Below are positions 24,057-32,782 of a stretch of 50,019 bases of DNA, piece by piece. A model generated the notes under the pieces. The model saw only the letters and a list, made by a program, of their open reading frames with translations, searched no databases and was not told the DNA's origin. Made by a program: the position numbers and the translations under genes. Source of the stretch: Polyangiaceae bacterium (lineage in GTDB: Bacteria; Myxococcota_A; Polyangia; Polyangiales; Polyangiaceae). How positions within the stretch are numbered: position 1 is the stretch's first letter; every line of letters begins with the position of its first letter. The stretch lies in contig JAFGBI010000457.1 of the NCBI GenBank assembly GCA_016933275.1, forward strand, positions 1 through 50,019, written 5' to 3'.

Positions 24057-25574
24057 ATGAACGAGTCCCATCTCCACGCCGACGAGGCGGGCGCCGCCGG
24101 GCCGGTTGGACGGGTTCCGCCGCATGACCTGTATGCCGAGTCGGCGGTGCTGAGCGCGGTACTGCTGGACCCGGCGGCGGTCGACGTGGCAGCCCAGATG
24201 ATCCGCGCCGACGATTTCTACGTCGACGCGAACCGGCGGATCTTCGAGGCCGTCATCGAGCTTCAATTGGCGAACCGTCCGGTGGACATGGTGTCGGTGG
24301 CCGGATGGCTCAACGACCGCGGGCGGCTCCAGCAGCTTGGCGGGCTGCCGTACCTGGCCGAGCTCACCGAGGCCACTCCGGCCATCGTGAACGTGGAGCA
24401 CCACGCGCAGACGATCCGGGAGAAGGCGAGGCTTCGCCGGCTCATCCAGGCGTGCCACCGCATCGCTGCCGAGGGCTTCGGTGACTGCGGCGAGGTTCAG
24501 GAGTTCATTGACCACGCGGAACAGACCGTCTTCGATATCGCACGCACCACGCAGACATCATCGATAGTTCCGGTCAAGACGGCGATCCGTCAGGCGTTCG
24601 ACATCATCGCCAAGACTTCTCACCGCTCCGGAGGGATCACCGGCGCACCCACCGGCTTCACTCGGCTCGATCGGTTGACGACCGGCCTTCACCCGGGGGA
24701 GCTCTTCATCGTCGCCGGCCGTCCCGGCATGGGAAAGACGTCTTTCGTCCTGAACGTCGCCGTGAACATGGCGAAGCCGAGCGCGATCGACGACGCGGAT
24801 GGCCCCGATGTCTTCGCCGAAGCTTCCGTCGTGGAGCCCGGCTACGGCGTGGCGTTCTTCTCCCTGGAAATGCCGAAGGAGCAGCTAGCGGCGCGCCTGC
24901 TCGCGGCCGAGGCGCGGGTAGACGTCTCCCGGATTCGAAGCGGCAGCCTGCGCGGCGACGACTGGCACAAGCTCACCGAGGCCGCCGCGCGCTTGAGTCG
25001 GCGACCGATCTGGCTGGACGATACGCCGGCGCTCGGGTTGCTCGAGCTGAGGGCGAAGATCCGGCGGCTCCAGGCGGAGATCTCCCGAGGAACGAGCGAG
25101 CTCGCACCCGCTCGGGAGCTGGGGTTGGTGGCCGTTGACTACCTTCAGCTCATGCAGGGGCGACGCGATGCCGGGAGCCGTGAGCAGGAGATCAGCGAGT
25201 TGTCGCGGGGGCTCAAGCAGCTGGCGAAGGAGATGAACGTTCCTGTCCTGGCGCTGAGTCAGTTGAACCGGTCTGTGGAGACCCGTACCATCAAGGACAA
25301 GCGACCTCAGCTGAGCGACCTGCGCGAATCGGGCGCCATCGAGCAGGATGCGGACTGCATTCTCTTCATCTACCGTGACGAGTACTACTTCAAGGACAGC
25401 CCGGACAAGGGCGTCGCGGAGGTGATCATCGCCAAGCAGCGCAACGGGCCCACCGATACGGTCAAGACCAAGTTTACCAGCGCGTACACCCGATTCGACA
25501 ACTTTACCGAGGACGGGATCGACGAGTACGACCAGTACGCCGACCTCGGTGGTGGCGACGACGGCTTCGCTTGA
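24057..25574 (+). CDS. dnaB: Replicative DNA helicase
   Basis: The hexameric fork helicase (505 residues). The N-terminal collar domain begins at PPHDLYAESAVLSAVL. Walker A GRPGMGKTSF (221-230), Walker B VAVDYLQLM, and the C-terminal LSQLNRSVETR and SDLRESGAIEQDAD are all present. An acidic insert of about 23 residues (240-263) sits between the Walker A helix and FFSLEMPKEQ, where most DnaB proteins have only a few residues. There is no intein. GGAAGG precedes ATG 24057. The link rplI-dnaB is a common order. Confidence 0.96.
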   Translation: MNESHLHADEAGAAGPVGRVPPHDLYAESAVLSAVLLDPAAVDVAAQMIRADDFYVDANRRIFEAVIELQLANRPVDMVSVAGWLNDRGRLQQLGGLPYLAELTEATPAIVNVEHHAQTIREKARLRRLIQACHRIAAEGFGDCGEVQEFIDHAEQTVFDIARTTQTSSIVPVKTAIRQAFDIIAKTSHRSGGITGAPTGFTRLDRLTTGLHPGELFIVAGRPGMGKTSFVLNVAVNMAKPSAIDDADGPDVFAEASVVEPGYGVAFFSLEMPKEQLAARLLAAEARVDVSRIRSGSLRGDDWHKLTEAAARLSRRPIWLDDTPALGLLELRAKIRRLQAEISRGTSELAPARELGLVAVDYLQLMQGRRDAGSREQEISELSRGLKQLAKEMNVPVLALSQLNRSVETRTIKDKRPQLSDLRESGAIEQDADCILFIYRDEYYFKDSPDKGVAEVIIAKQRNGPTDTVKTKFTSAYTRFDNFTEDGIDEYDQYADLGGGDDGFA

Positions 25575-25608
25575 GCCGCTCCAGGGCGTTCGTTCGACCG
25601 GTACCGCG

Positions 25609-26625
25609 TCAGATCAGAAGCTGCTGGGCAAGCTCCTGCATCAGCTCGCCGAGGCCGTCACGGGAGGCCGCGCTGACCAGGAGGAGGTCCTTGCCGATGG
25701 CGGCGAACTCGGCGCGGACTCCGGCATAGGCCTCGCGCACGTCCGGCAGGTCCGCCTTGGTCAACGCGATGACCTCGGGGTGTCCGGCAAGCTCGGGGCT
25801 ATAGGCCAGGAGCTCACGCCGCAGCAGGTGGTAGTCGTCGATGGGACTGCGTCCTGGGCCTTCGTCGGGGGTCACCAGGTGCAGGAGCAGCCGTGTGCGC
25901 TCCAGGTGCTTCAGGAAGCGGATACCGAGTCCCGCGCCTTCGCTGGCGCCGGGAATGAGGCCAGGGATGTCGGCGATGACGAAGGTCCGGCCGAGGCCTC
26001 GCCGCGCGTCACCGACCGTGACGACTCCGAGGTGCGGTTCGAGGGTGGTGAAGGGGTAGTCGGCCACCTTGGGTCGGGCCCGGCTCACGGCGCGGATCAG
26101 CGTGCTCTTTCCCACGTTGGGGAACCCGAGCAGGCCCACGTCGGCCATTACCTTGAGCTCGAGGCGGAGCTGGCGCCGATCGCCAGGCGCGCCCGGCTCC
26201 GCGCGGCGTGGTGCCCGGTCCATCGGGCTCGCGAAATGTTTGTTGCCGCGTCCGCCGCGCCCACCGGCGGCTACCACCATGCGCTGTCCGGGGCGGGTGA
26301 GCTCGCCGAGCTTCCGCCCGCCGTCGTCGAGGTCGAACACGATGGTTCCCAGCGGCACGCGCACCTTGGCGTCTTCCCCTGAGCGTCCGTACTTGTCCTT
26401 GCCCTCGCCGTGGGCACCGTCCGAAGCTCGGACGTGGCTGACGTGGTGGATCGAGTAGAGGGTGTTGAGCCCGGGGTCGGCCACGAAGAAGACATCGCCA
26501 CCGCGTCCGCCGTCTCCGCCCGCGGGGCCGCCGAACGGTACGTACTTCTCTCTACGGAACGCCACGCACCCGTTGCCGCCATTTCCGGCCTCGACACGGA
26601 GGGTGCATTCGTCCACGAAGCGCAT
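25609..26625 (-). CDS. obgE: GTPase Obg
   Basis: A ribosome-associated GTPase involved in 50S assembly and growth control (338 residues from this start). The glycine-rich Obg fold comes first (EAGNGGNGCVAFRREKYVP, GGRGGRGNKHF). The G domain has the P-loop GFPNVGKST, switch YPFTTLEPH, DIPGLIPGASEGAGLG and NKxD-like LTKADL. The C-terminal OCT domain is absent, as in many Gram-negatives. The ATG at 26625 fits the family opening; an ATG at 26637 adds four residues and directly abuts a TAGACT box. Confidence 0.95.
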   Translation of the reverse strand: MRFVDECTLRVEAGNGGNGCVAFRREKYVPFGGPAGGDGGRGGDVFFVADPGLNTLYSIHHVSHVRASDGAHGEGKDKYGRSGEDAKVRVPLGTIVFDLDDGGRKLGELTRPGQRMVVAAGGRGGRGNKHFASPMDRAPRRAEPGAPGDRRQLRLELKVMADVGLLGFPNVGKSTLIRAVSRARPKVADYPFTTLEPHLGVVTVGDARRGLGRTFVIADIPGLIPGASEGAGLGIRFLKHLERTRLLLHLVTPDEGPGRSPIDDYHLLRRELLAYSPELAGHPEVIALTKADLPDVREAYAGVRAEFAAIGKDLLLVSAASRDGLGELMQELAQQLLI

Positions 26626-26793
26626 GACGAAGAGCATAGTCTAGCGCGACAGGGACGGCACCCGCGGGGAACGGAGGTGCGTAGGTTCTTCGGCGCTTCG
26701 GTCCGCCCATCGCCGCCCGAGACGCCGTTTTCGGTCACCCTTTCTCCCCGAAGTTGCCCCGTCCGCCGGGCACCTGATACCGGGCTCGTTGGT

Positions 26794-27534
26794 ATGAAGC
26801 TTCCGGGTCGGCTCGACGCGACGACACTCGGTGACCTCCTCGGCTCGCTCCACCGGGAACGCGCCACGGGGATCCTGGAGCTGGTGGAGTGGGCTGGTAT
26901 GTCGGCCGGTCGTGCGCACCGGATCCACCTGGGGAGCGGCCTGGTCGAGCGGGTGGAGACGCCGATTCGAGGGCTCCCCTTGGGAGAGATCCTGCGGCAG
27001 GAGGGGTTCGTCGACAGCGAAGCACTGCGTCGGATGCTGCGTCGGCTCGCGGAGTCACCGCTGAAGCGGGCCGGTGAGATCCTGGTCGAGGAGAGACTCG
27101 TGACCCGCGCCGCGGTCCTCGCCGCCCTCCGGTGTCAGCTCCGATATCGGCTCGACGCGCTGTTCGCGCTGCGCGGTGTTCGCCTTCGGTTCCACGTCGC
27201 TCGGGCGCCATTCGATCAAGAGGACCGAATCCCGCTCTCGCCCCGCGAGTTTCTGCACGGGCGGCCGCGGGCACGCGAACAAGCACACCCGGGGCGGTCC
27301 GACGGTCAGGCGCCGCCGTCGGGGCGGCGGCCGACGATCCCGGTGCGGACGCGGGCTCTCGCCGTCCTCGGGCTCGACTCCGCCGCCGCGCCCGATGCGG
27401 TGCGCACGGCATTCCGGCGCCTGGCACGCGAGGTTCACCCCGATCGCCATCCGACGGCAACCGACCCCGAGCGCGCGGAGCTCATGCGCCGCTTCGCGGA
27501 ACTCTCCGCTGCCTATCACGCCCTCGTTGCCTGA
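26794..27534 (+). CDS. J-domain protein with N-terminal PATAN-like region
   Basis: A 246-residue protein. Residues 1-130 resemble the DUF4388/PATAN-type region of myxobacterial regulators (LGDLLGSLHRERATGILEL, then LGEILRQEGFVDSEALRRML). A Pro/Arg-rich linker leads to a C-terminal J domain (about 180-246) with the diagnostic HPD in REVHPDRHP, which would stimulate an Hsp70 ATPase. There is no membrane segment. The 3' end overlaps the convergent gph gene by 19 bp. The role beyond Hsp70 recruitment is unknown. Confidence 0.8.
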   Translation: MKLPGRLDATTLGDLLGSLHRERATGILELVEWAGMSAGRAHRIHLGSGLVERVETPIRGLPLGEILRQEGFVDSEALRRMLRRLAESPLKRAGEILVEERLVTRAAVLAALRCQLRYRLDALFALRGVRLRFHVARAPFDQEDRIPLSPREFLHGRPRAREQAHPGRSDGQAPPSGRRPTIPVRTRALAVLGLDSAAAPDAVRTAFRRLAREVHPDRHPTATDPERAELMRRFAELSAAYHALVA

Positions 27535-28205
27535 TGCTGCCAGGTCCTGACGACCTCGGGGAGTTCGCCGAGGTCACGGAGCAGGACGTCGGGAGCAGCG
27601 GCGAGGAGCCGCTCGCGAGGGATGAAGCACCCGGGGATGCCGACCGTGCGCGCCCCGGCGCCGCGTCCACAGAGGACATCCTGCGGCCCGTCCCCCACCA
27701 TGACCAGGGCGCGAGGCTCGATCCCGAGTCGCTCCGCGACGCCGAGTAGTGGCTTGGGGTCGGGCTTGTGGCGGGTGAAATCGTCACCTGTCACCACGAC
27801 GGCGAAGCGGTCGGCGATGCCGAGGTGGGCGAGCAGGGGATGGGTGGTGGCTCGGGGTTTGTTCGTCGCGATCGCCAACGGGAGGTGTGCCAGGGCATCG
27901 AGAGCGCGTACCGTTTCGGGCATGAACACGGTGCGCGCGTACCCGTGGGCCGCGTAGTACTCGAGGTAGGTCGCGAGCAGGCGGCTGAACGCGGGAGCGT
28001 CCTCGGGCAGGCCCGTGACCCGCCCAAGGAGGCGGCGGGCACCATCGCCCACCGCGCCCACGATGGTCGCCTCGGCGGCGATCGGTAGACCGTGGGCGCC
28101 GAGCGCGTACCGGCACGAGGCGACGATGTCGGCGCGCGAGTCGACCAAGGTGCCGTCGAGGTCGAAGACCACCCCACGCACCGGTGCCGGTGTACGGCCA
28201 GTCAC
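27516..28205 (-). CDS. gph: HAD-family phosphoglycolate phosphatase
   Basis: A haloacid-dehalogenase phosphatase (229 residues) that most likely removes phosphate from 2-phosphoglycolate. Motif I is VFDLDGTLVDS near residue 14 with both aspartates. Motif II is the threonine in IATNKP, motif III the lysine in FTRHKPDP, and motif IV MVGDGPQD. The cap domain is helical as in the Gph group. The start is GTG 28205, overlapping the stop of the upstream gene (GTGA). Other HAD substrates are possible, since the family is broad. Confidence 0.85.
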   Translation of the reverse strand: MTGRTPAPVRGVVFDLDGTLVDSRADIVASCRYALGAHGLPIAAEATIVGAVGDGARRLLGRVTGLPEDAPAFSRLLATYLEYYAAHGYARTVFMPETVRALDALAHLPLAIATNKPRATTHPLLAHLGIADRFAVVVTGDDFTRHKPDPKPLLGVAERLGIEPRALVMVGDGPQDVLCGRGAGARTVGIPGCFIPRERLLAAAPDVLLRDLGELPEVVRTWQHQATRA

Positions 28206-28936
28206 CGCCCTGGGCTCCGCCACACCACCCGCCCCACGAAGAATGGGCCCATGTGCGCGACGAACTCGGCCGTCTGCCGCGTGTGCCGCATGACCTCTAC
28301 GATCCGCGAGAGCGCGTGGAGCTCGCGACCGACGAGCCCGATGATGAACTCGTTGTCGTTCGCGTCGAGGCCGTGACAGGCGAGGCGGATGTCGTGGGCG
28401 AGATCGGCATCGCCATAGGCTCGCCCAATCCGCCCGTGCTCGCGCAGGACCTCGCCGCGTTCGGGTGCCGAGAGGCGCTCGAACGTACCGCTCCGTCGGA
28501 GTGGATACCAGATGGCCCAGGGCCAGCGCTCGTCGAAGACCGTTTCGCGCGGGCGGTGGAGGAGCCAGTGCTCGAGATCCGTCTCGAAGCCGGTCGCATA
28601 GGTGCGTCCGAGCATCGTGAATTCCGGACGCAGCCGGAGGGCACCGGCGTGCTGGGCGAAGAGAGGTCGCGTGAGGTCGGCGAGCTTGCCAGGGTCCTCG
28701 CCCAGGGCAAGCAGCCCGAGCCCTGCCGGATGATTGAGGTCCTCGTAGATGACCGCCGTTGCGCCGCGTTGCTCGAGTCCGGCGGCGAGACTCTGCCGGA
28801 GATCGCGGGCGGCGCGATTCCCAACCGCCTCGACGACGAGGAGCTGCAGGAACAACCGGCGGTCGAGCCGCTGGCGGAGACCTTCGCGTTCGGCGCCGTA
28901 TTCGTTGATGTCGGGGGAGGGTAGTGGTTCGGGCAT
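28202..28936 (-). CDS. Chlorite dismutase-family heme protein (HemQ-like)
   Basis: A 244-residue member of the chlorite dismutase/HemQ superfamily. Family blocks are WAIWYPLRRSGTFERL, EHGRIGRAYGD (carrying a histidine at the usual heme-ligand region), and the C-terminal CHGLDANDNEFIIGL with LHALSRIVEVMRHTRQTAEF. True HemQ makes heme from coproheme in Gram-positives; in Gram-negatives the members are varied, so chlorite removal, coproheme decarboxylation or another heme role cannot be told apart. The ATG at 28936 has no good ribosome site. It overlaps gph. Confidence 0.78.
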   Translation of the reverse strand: MPEPLPSPDINEYGAEREGLRQRLDRRLFLQLLVVEAVGNRAARDLRQSLAAGLEQRGATAVIYEDLNHPAGLGLLALGEDPGKLADLTRPLFAQHAGALRLRPEFTMLGRTYATGFETDLEHWLLHRPRETVFDERWPWAIWYPLRRSGTFERLSAPERGEVLREHGRIGRAYGDADLAHDIRLACHGLDANDNEFIIGLVGRELHALSRIVEVMRHTRQTAEFVAHMGPFFVGRVVWRSPGR

Positions 28937-29079
28937 CGAGCCGATGCATAGCGCGTTTGGCGGCTGGGCAAAGGGTTCGCTCGGCAGAGCCGGCCGATCG
29001 TGCCGATGCATCCCCTCCGAGGATCGGCGGGCCGGAGCGTTGCGCAGTCCGCGGGTAGCGGGCATGATGCTGCCTTCAC

Positions 29080-30411
29080 GTGCAGACACCCGATCCCTCT
29101 CCGAGCCCGCTTGGTGGCTCCTCGACCGAGGTCGCTCTGCCGTTGGAACACCCGCTCCCGGTTGGAATGCGGGACTTCCTGCCGGCCGAAGCTCGGCTGC
29201 GAGGCGCGCTGGCGGCGCGGGTGGAGAGAAGCTTCGCGGTTCATGGATACCACCGCGTGGTCGTTCCTGCGTTCGAGCATGCGGCGGTCCTCGAGCGGGG
29301 GCTCGGCAGCCTCGATCCCGACGAGGTGCTGCGCTTCGTGGAGCCCGAGACCGGGGCGATCGTGGCGCTCCGTCCCGACCTGACACCTCAGATCGCGCGG
29401 CTCGTCGTCACCCGTCTTTTGGACGAACCGGGGCCGGTGCGGCTTGCCTATCACGGTTCGGTCTGGCGCCGGCGTCGTGCGCGCGCCCGGCGCCACCAGC
29501 AGATCCCTCAGGCCGGGATCGAACTCGTCGGGCTCTCGGCGACGGTCGGGGATCTCGAGGTGCTCCGGGTGGGTGCGGCAGCGGTGCGTGCGGCGGGGCT
29601 ACCCCGCTTCGTGATCGATGTCGGGCATGTCGGGGTGGCGGGTGCCTTGCTCGCCGAGGTGCCGGCGGTCGCGCGAGCCTCGCTGGTGGAGGTGCTGGCG
29701 TTGAAGGACACCTCCGCGCTCGTGAGCCGGGCCGAACAGGCGGGGCTCCGCGGTGGGATGCTGGCTGGAATCGCGGCGCTGCCCGACCTCCACGGGGGAG
29801 CCGACATCTGGCCGCGCGCGCGACGGGTGCTCGGAGGCACGGTCGCGGCGGGTGCCTTGGATGAGCTCCATCGGCTCTGGGATCGCCTCTGCACCGAGGA
29901 GCCCGGGGCAGAGGTCGTCGTGGATCTCGGCGAAACCTCGCGGTTCGAGTACTACAGCGGCATGACCTGTCAGTTTCTCGCCGAAGGTCCCGGGGAGGCG
30001 ATCGGATCGGGCGGGCGCTACGACGGGTTGTTTGCTCGGTTCGGCGCCCCGCGTCCGGCGGCTGGCGTCGCCCTCGACCTCGACAACCTGGCCTGGGCCC
30101 TCGCGCGGACCGGGGTGGGCGAGCCCGCTCCTCGTTCCGTCGTCATCGCGGCGGTCCCACCCGAGGCGGCGGCGATCGCGGCGGCGCTTCGGGCTGGGGC
30201 GATCGCGTGCGTGAGCGGGCCGGAAGATGCCTTCGGGTACGCTCGGGCCTGGCAACACTCGCATGTCCTCACGATAGATCCATCGGGTGCCGTCTTGACC
30301 GATCTCGTGCTGGGGGGCGAGCGGCGCCTCTCCGAGACGGACCCGATCAGGGTCGCCATGGCGGTGGGCGCGATCATCGACCATCCGGAGGAAATGCGGT
30401 GCCCGATTTGA
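29080..30411 (+). CDS. hisZ: ATP phosphoribosyltransferase regulatory subunit
   Basis: A histidyl-tRNA-synthetase paralogue that activates the short form of HisG in the first step of histidine synthesis (443 residues). The class II core is visible (PVGMRDFLPAEARLR, motif 2-like ALRPDLTPQIARL, YHGSVWR, and GGRYDGL). It lacks the anticodon-binding domain of HisRS, and the class-specific histidine motifs look degenerate. GTG 29080 adds about 30 residues before the conserved block, so the true start may be later. hisG is not in the window. purA follows 103 bp later. Confidence 0.87.
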   Translation: MQTPDPSPSPLGGSSTEVALPLEHPLPVGMRDFLPAEARLRGALAARVERSFAVHGYHRVVVPAFEHAAVLERGLGSLDPDEVLRFVEPETGAIVALRPDLTPQIARLVVTRLLDEPGPVRLAYHGSVWRRRRARARRHQQIPQAGIELVGLSATVGDLEVLRVGAAAVRAAGLPRFVIDVGHVGVAGALLAEVPAVARASLVEVLALKDTSALVSRAEQAGLRGGMLAGIAALPDLHGGADIWPRARRVLGGTVAAGALDELHRLWDRLCTEEPGAEVVVDLGETSRFEYYSGMTCQFLAEGPGEAIGSGGRYDGLFARFGAPRPAAGVALDLDNLAWALARTGVGEPAPRSVVIAAVPPEAAAIAAALRAGAIACVSGPEDAFGYARAWQHSHVLTIDPSGAVLTDLVLGGERRLSETDPIRVAMAVGAIIDHPEEMRCPI

Positions 30412-30514
30412 GATCGGCCTTCCCCAAAATCAAGATGGAACGGCGCGGCGTCGAGGGCGGTCGGAGGATCGGAACCCGTCGACGCTCCGCTGGGGTAGAG
30501 ACAGAGAGGATGCC

Positions 30515-31816
30515 ATGAGTGCGGTAGTGATAGTGGGTGCCCAGTGGGGTGACGAAGGGAAGGGGAAGGTCGTCGACTTCTGCACGGAGTTCGCGGACGT
30601 CGTCGTGCGCTACGCGGGCGGCCCCAACGCTGGCCACACCCTCGTGGTTGGTGACGAGAAGGTCATCGTGCGCCTCATTCCGAGCGGGATCCTCCGCGAG
30701 GGGACCCGCTGTGTCCTCGGTCAGGGGATGGTGGTCGATCCCTCGGTGCTGATCGGCGAGATCGACACCCTGGAGGGAAGAGGCTACGCAGGTCTCGCGG
30801 CGCGATTGACGGTGAGCGATCGCGCTCATCTCATCCTGCCGTATCACGTGCTCGTCGATAGCCTGCGGGAAGGCGGGAAGGGGGCGATCGGCACTACGAA
30901 GAAGGGGATCGGACCGGCGTATGAGGACAAGGTCCGGCGCACCGGGGTCCGTGCCGGGGATCTTCGTGATCTTGGGCGTCTTCGCGCGCGGGTCGAGGCT
31001 GCGCTCGAGGCCTGGCTTCCGACGATCACGCACCTTGGTGGTAGGGCGCCGTCGGCTGCGGAGCTGATGGAACCAATGGTGCCGCTGGCCGAACGGATCG
31101 TCCCCATGCTCGACAACGCCTCCAAGCTGGTTGACGACGCGATTCGAGCCGGCCGTCGCGTGATGCTCGAGGGCGCGCAGGGTACGTTGCTCGACATCGA
31201 CCACGGGACTTACCCATTCGTCACCTCGAGCAACGCGGTCGCGGGCGGGGCGGCCGTGGGGAGCGGGATTGGACCGAACCGGATCTCCACCGTCCTCGGC
31301 ATCACGAAGGCGTACACCACCCGGGTGGGGGCGGGGCCGTTCCCGACCGAGCTCGACGATCGAGACGGGCAGCACCTGCGCGAAGTCGGGGCGGAGTTCG
31401 GCTCGGTGACGGGGCGTCCCCGGCGAACGGGGTGGCTCGATCTCCCCGCGCTCCGCTACGCCGCCCGAGTCAACGGCCTCGACGGGCTTGCCCTCACCAA
31501 GCTTGACGTCCTGACGGGCATGGATCGTTTGAAGGTGTGCGTGGGCTATGACACCCCGGCGGGACGCACCTCGGAGTTTCCCATCGATCTCCTGGACGTT
31601 CCCGGGGTCTTGCCGGTCTACCAGGAGCTCGCCGGGTGGACCGAGCATCTCGGGGAGTACCGGACCCTCGATGAGCTGCCCTCGACCGCTCGGGCGTACA
31701 TCCGGTTTCTGGAGGAAGGCGCGGGCGTGCCCGTCTATTTCTTGAGCGTCGGACCCCGGCGGCGGGAAACGATCGTGCTCCACAACCCGTTCGTGGGGCG
31801 CGCGGCGGCGCCCTGA
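30515..31816 (+). CDS. purA: Adenylosuccinate synthetase
   Basis: Joins IMP and aspartate with GTP in AMP synthesis (433 residues, normal). The N-terminal QWGDEGKGKVVDF holds the catalytic aspartate. GGPNAGHT with the histidine, TTKKGIGPAYEDKVRR, EGAQGTLLDIDHGTYPFVTSSN (in two parts) and the GRPRRTGWLD block are all present. ATG 30515 has GAGAGGA upstream. It is followed within 17 bp by a TPR gene, so the purA transcript probably continues into the TPR pair. Confidence 0.97.
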   Translation: MSAVVIVGAQWGDEGKGKVVDFCTEFADVVVRYAGGPNAGHTLVVGDEKVIVRLIPSGILREGTRCVLGQGMVVDPSVLIGEIDTLEGRGYAGLAARLTVSDRAHLILPYHVLVDSLREGGKGAIGTTKKGIGPAYEDKVRRTGVRAGDLRDLGRLRARVEAALEAWLPTITHLGGRAPSAAELMEPMVPLAERIVPMLDNASKLVDDAIRAGRRVMLEGAQGTLLDIDHGTYPFVTSSNAVAGGAAVGSGIGPNRISTVLGITKAYTTRVGAGPFPTELDDRDGQHLREVGAEFGSVTGRPRRTGWLDLPALRYAARVNGLDGLALTKLDVLTGMDRLKVCVGYDTPAGRTSEFPIDLLDVPGVLPVYQELAGWTEHLGEYRTLDELPSTARAYIRFLEEGAGVPVYFLSVGPRRRETIVLHNPFVGRAAAP

Positions 31817-31833
31817 GGCTGGGAGCGTTCGAC

Positions 31834-32778
31834 ATGGCGCCGGTTGCGTTCGCGCTGATGCTCACGGGGGCGGGGATTGCCGCAGCGGGGCTTGGCAACC
31901 CCGATCTTGCCGTGGTCGCGGCGGCGAGCCCACGTCCCCGGGTGTGCATGACCGATCCGCAGGGCTCCGTGGGTTCGGTCTGGGAACGCGCCCGGATGGT
32001 GGAGGAGTCGGCCTACTGCGCCGCGCTCGCGGGGGGCTATGCGCGGCTCGTCCGACAGCCGACCCAGGCGCTCGGGATCGCGACGACGGCCGAAACGACG
32101 TGGCCGCGCGAGGCGGCGCCGCTGGTGCTCGCGGGGCGCGCTCTGTTCGCCCTCGGTCGCCCCGCGGAGGCGACGGCGAAGTTCGATCGTGCGCTCGCGC
32201 TCGATCGCCACGCCGTCGATTCCCCCGACGCGCTCCACGATCGAGCGGCGGCCGCACTGCTCGCGCAGGATCTCGAGACGGCTGAGCGCGCGTACCGTGC
32301 GCTGGTCCCGCGAGTGGGGCTCCTGGCCGATGACGCTCGTGCCCGCCGCGTCCTCGTGGAGGCGGCGGCGGTCGTGATGGGCGAGGGCCCGCAGGCTCTC
32401 GCCGAGGCCGTGAGCTACCTCGGCGAGGCACGCCGCCACACGCGGGCACCCGGACTGCGACCGTTCGTGCTCGGCCTGCTCGCCCTGACGCTGTCCCGCC
32501 AGGGGCTACTGGATCAGGCGCGCGGTGTGGTCGCCGAGGCCGACGGGGCGCTCCTTCCGTTGGATGACCCGGCGGTCCCTCCGGCGCCCGGACGGTCCTC
32601 GGCGCTGCCTGTGCTTCCGCCGGGCGAGCTCCAGGCCATCGCGGCGACGTTGGCCGAGGGGGTCGAGCGGCAGGATGCCATCGACCAGTGGAACGAATAC
32701 GTGGGGATGGTCGGCGAGCAGGGGGTGTGGATCGGGCACGCCCGAGGGCGGCTCGCGGCTCTCACGAACCAGCGTTAG
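31834..32778 (+). CDS. Exported TPR-like hypothetical protein
   Basis: A 314-residue protein. The N-terminus (MAPVAFALMLTGAGIAAAG) looks like a signal peptide or anchor. From about residue 55 the sequence is Ala/Arg-rich helices in TPR-like pairs (one pair reads LAGRALFALGRPAEATAKFD, about 105-124). No catalytic motif is seen. The next gene starts 4 bp after its stop, and both encode exported helical-repeat proteins, so they may act together in the periplasm. The function is unknown. Confidence 0.75.
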   Translation: MAPVAFALMLTGAGIAAAGLGNPDLAVVAAASPRPRVCMTDPQGSVGSVWERARMVEESAYCAALAGGYARLVRQPTQALGIATTAETTWPREAAPLVLAGRALFALGRPAEATAKFDRALALDRHAVDSPDALHDRAAAALLAQDLETAERAYRALVPRVGLLADDARARRVLVEAAAVVMGEGPQALAEAVSYLGEARRHTRAPGLRPFVLGLLALTLSRQGLLDQARGVVAEADGALLPLDDPAVPPAPGRSSALPVLPPGELQAIAATLAEGVERQDAIDQWNEYVGMVGEQGVWIGHARGRLAALTNQR

Positions 32779-32782
32779 GATC

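Noticed and set aside
24057..25574. Intein in dnaB
   Set aside because: Length is only slightly above normal and no splicing-domain motifs are present; the extra segment is about 23 residues.
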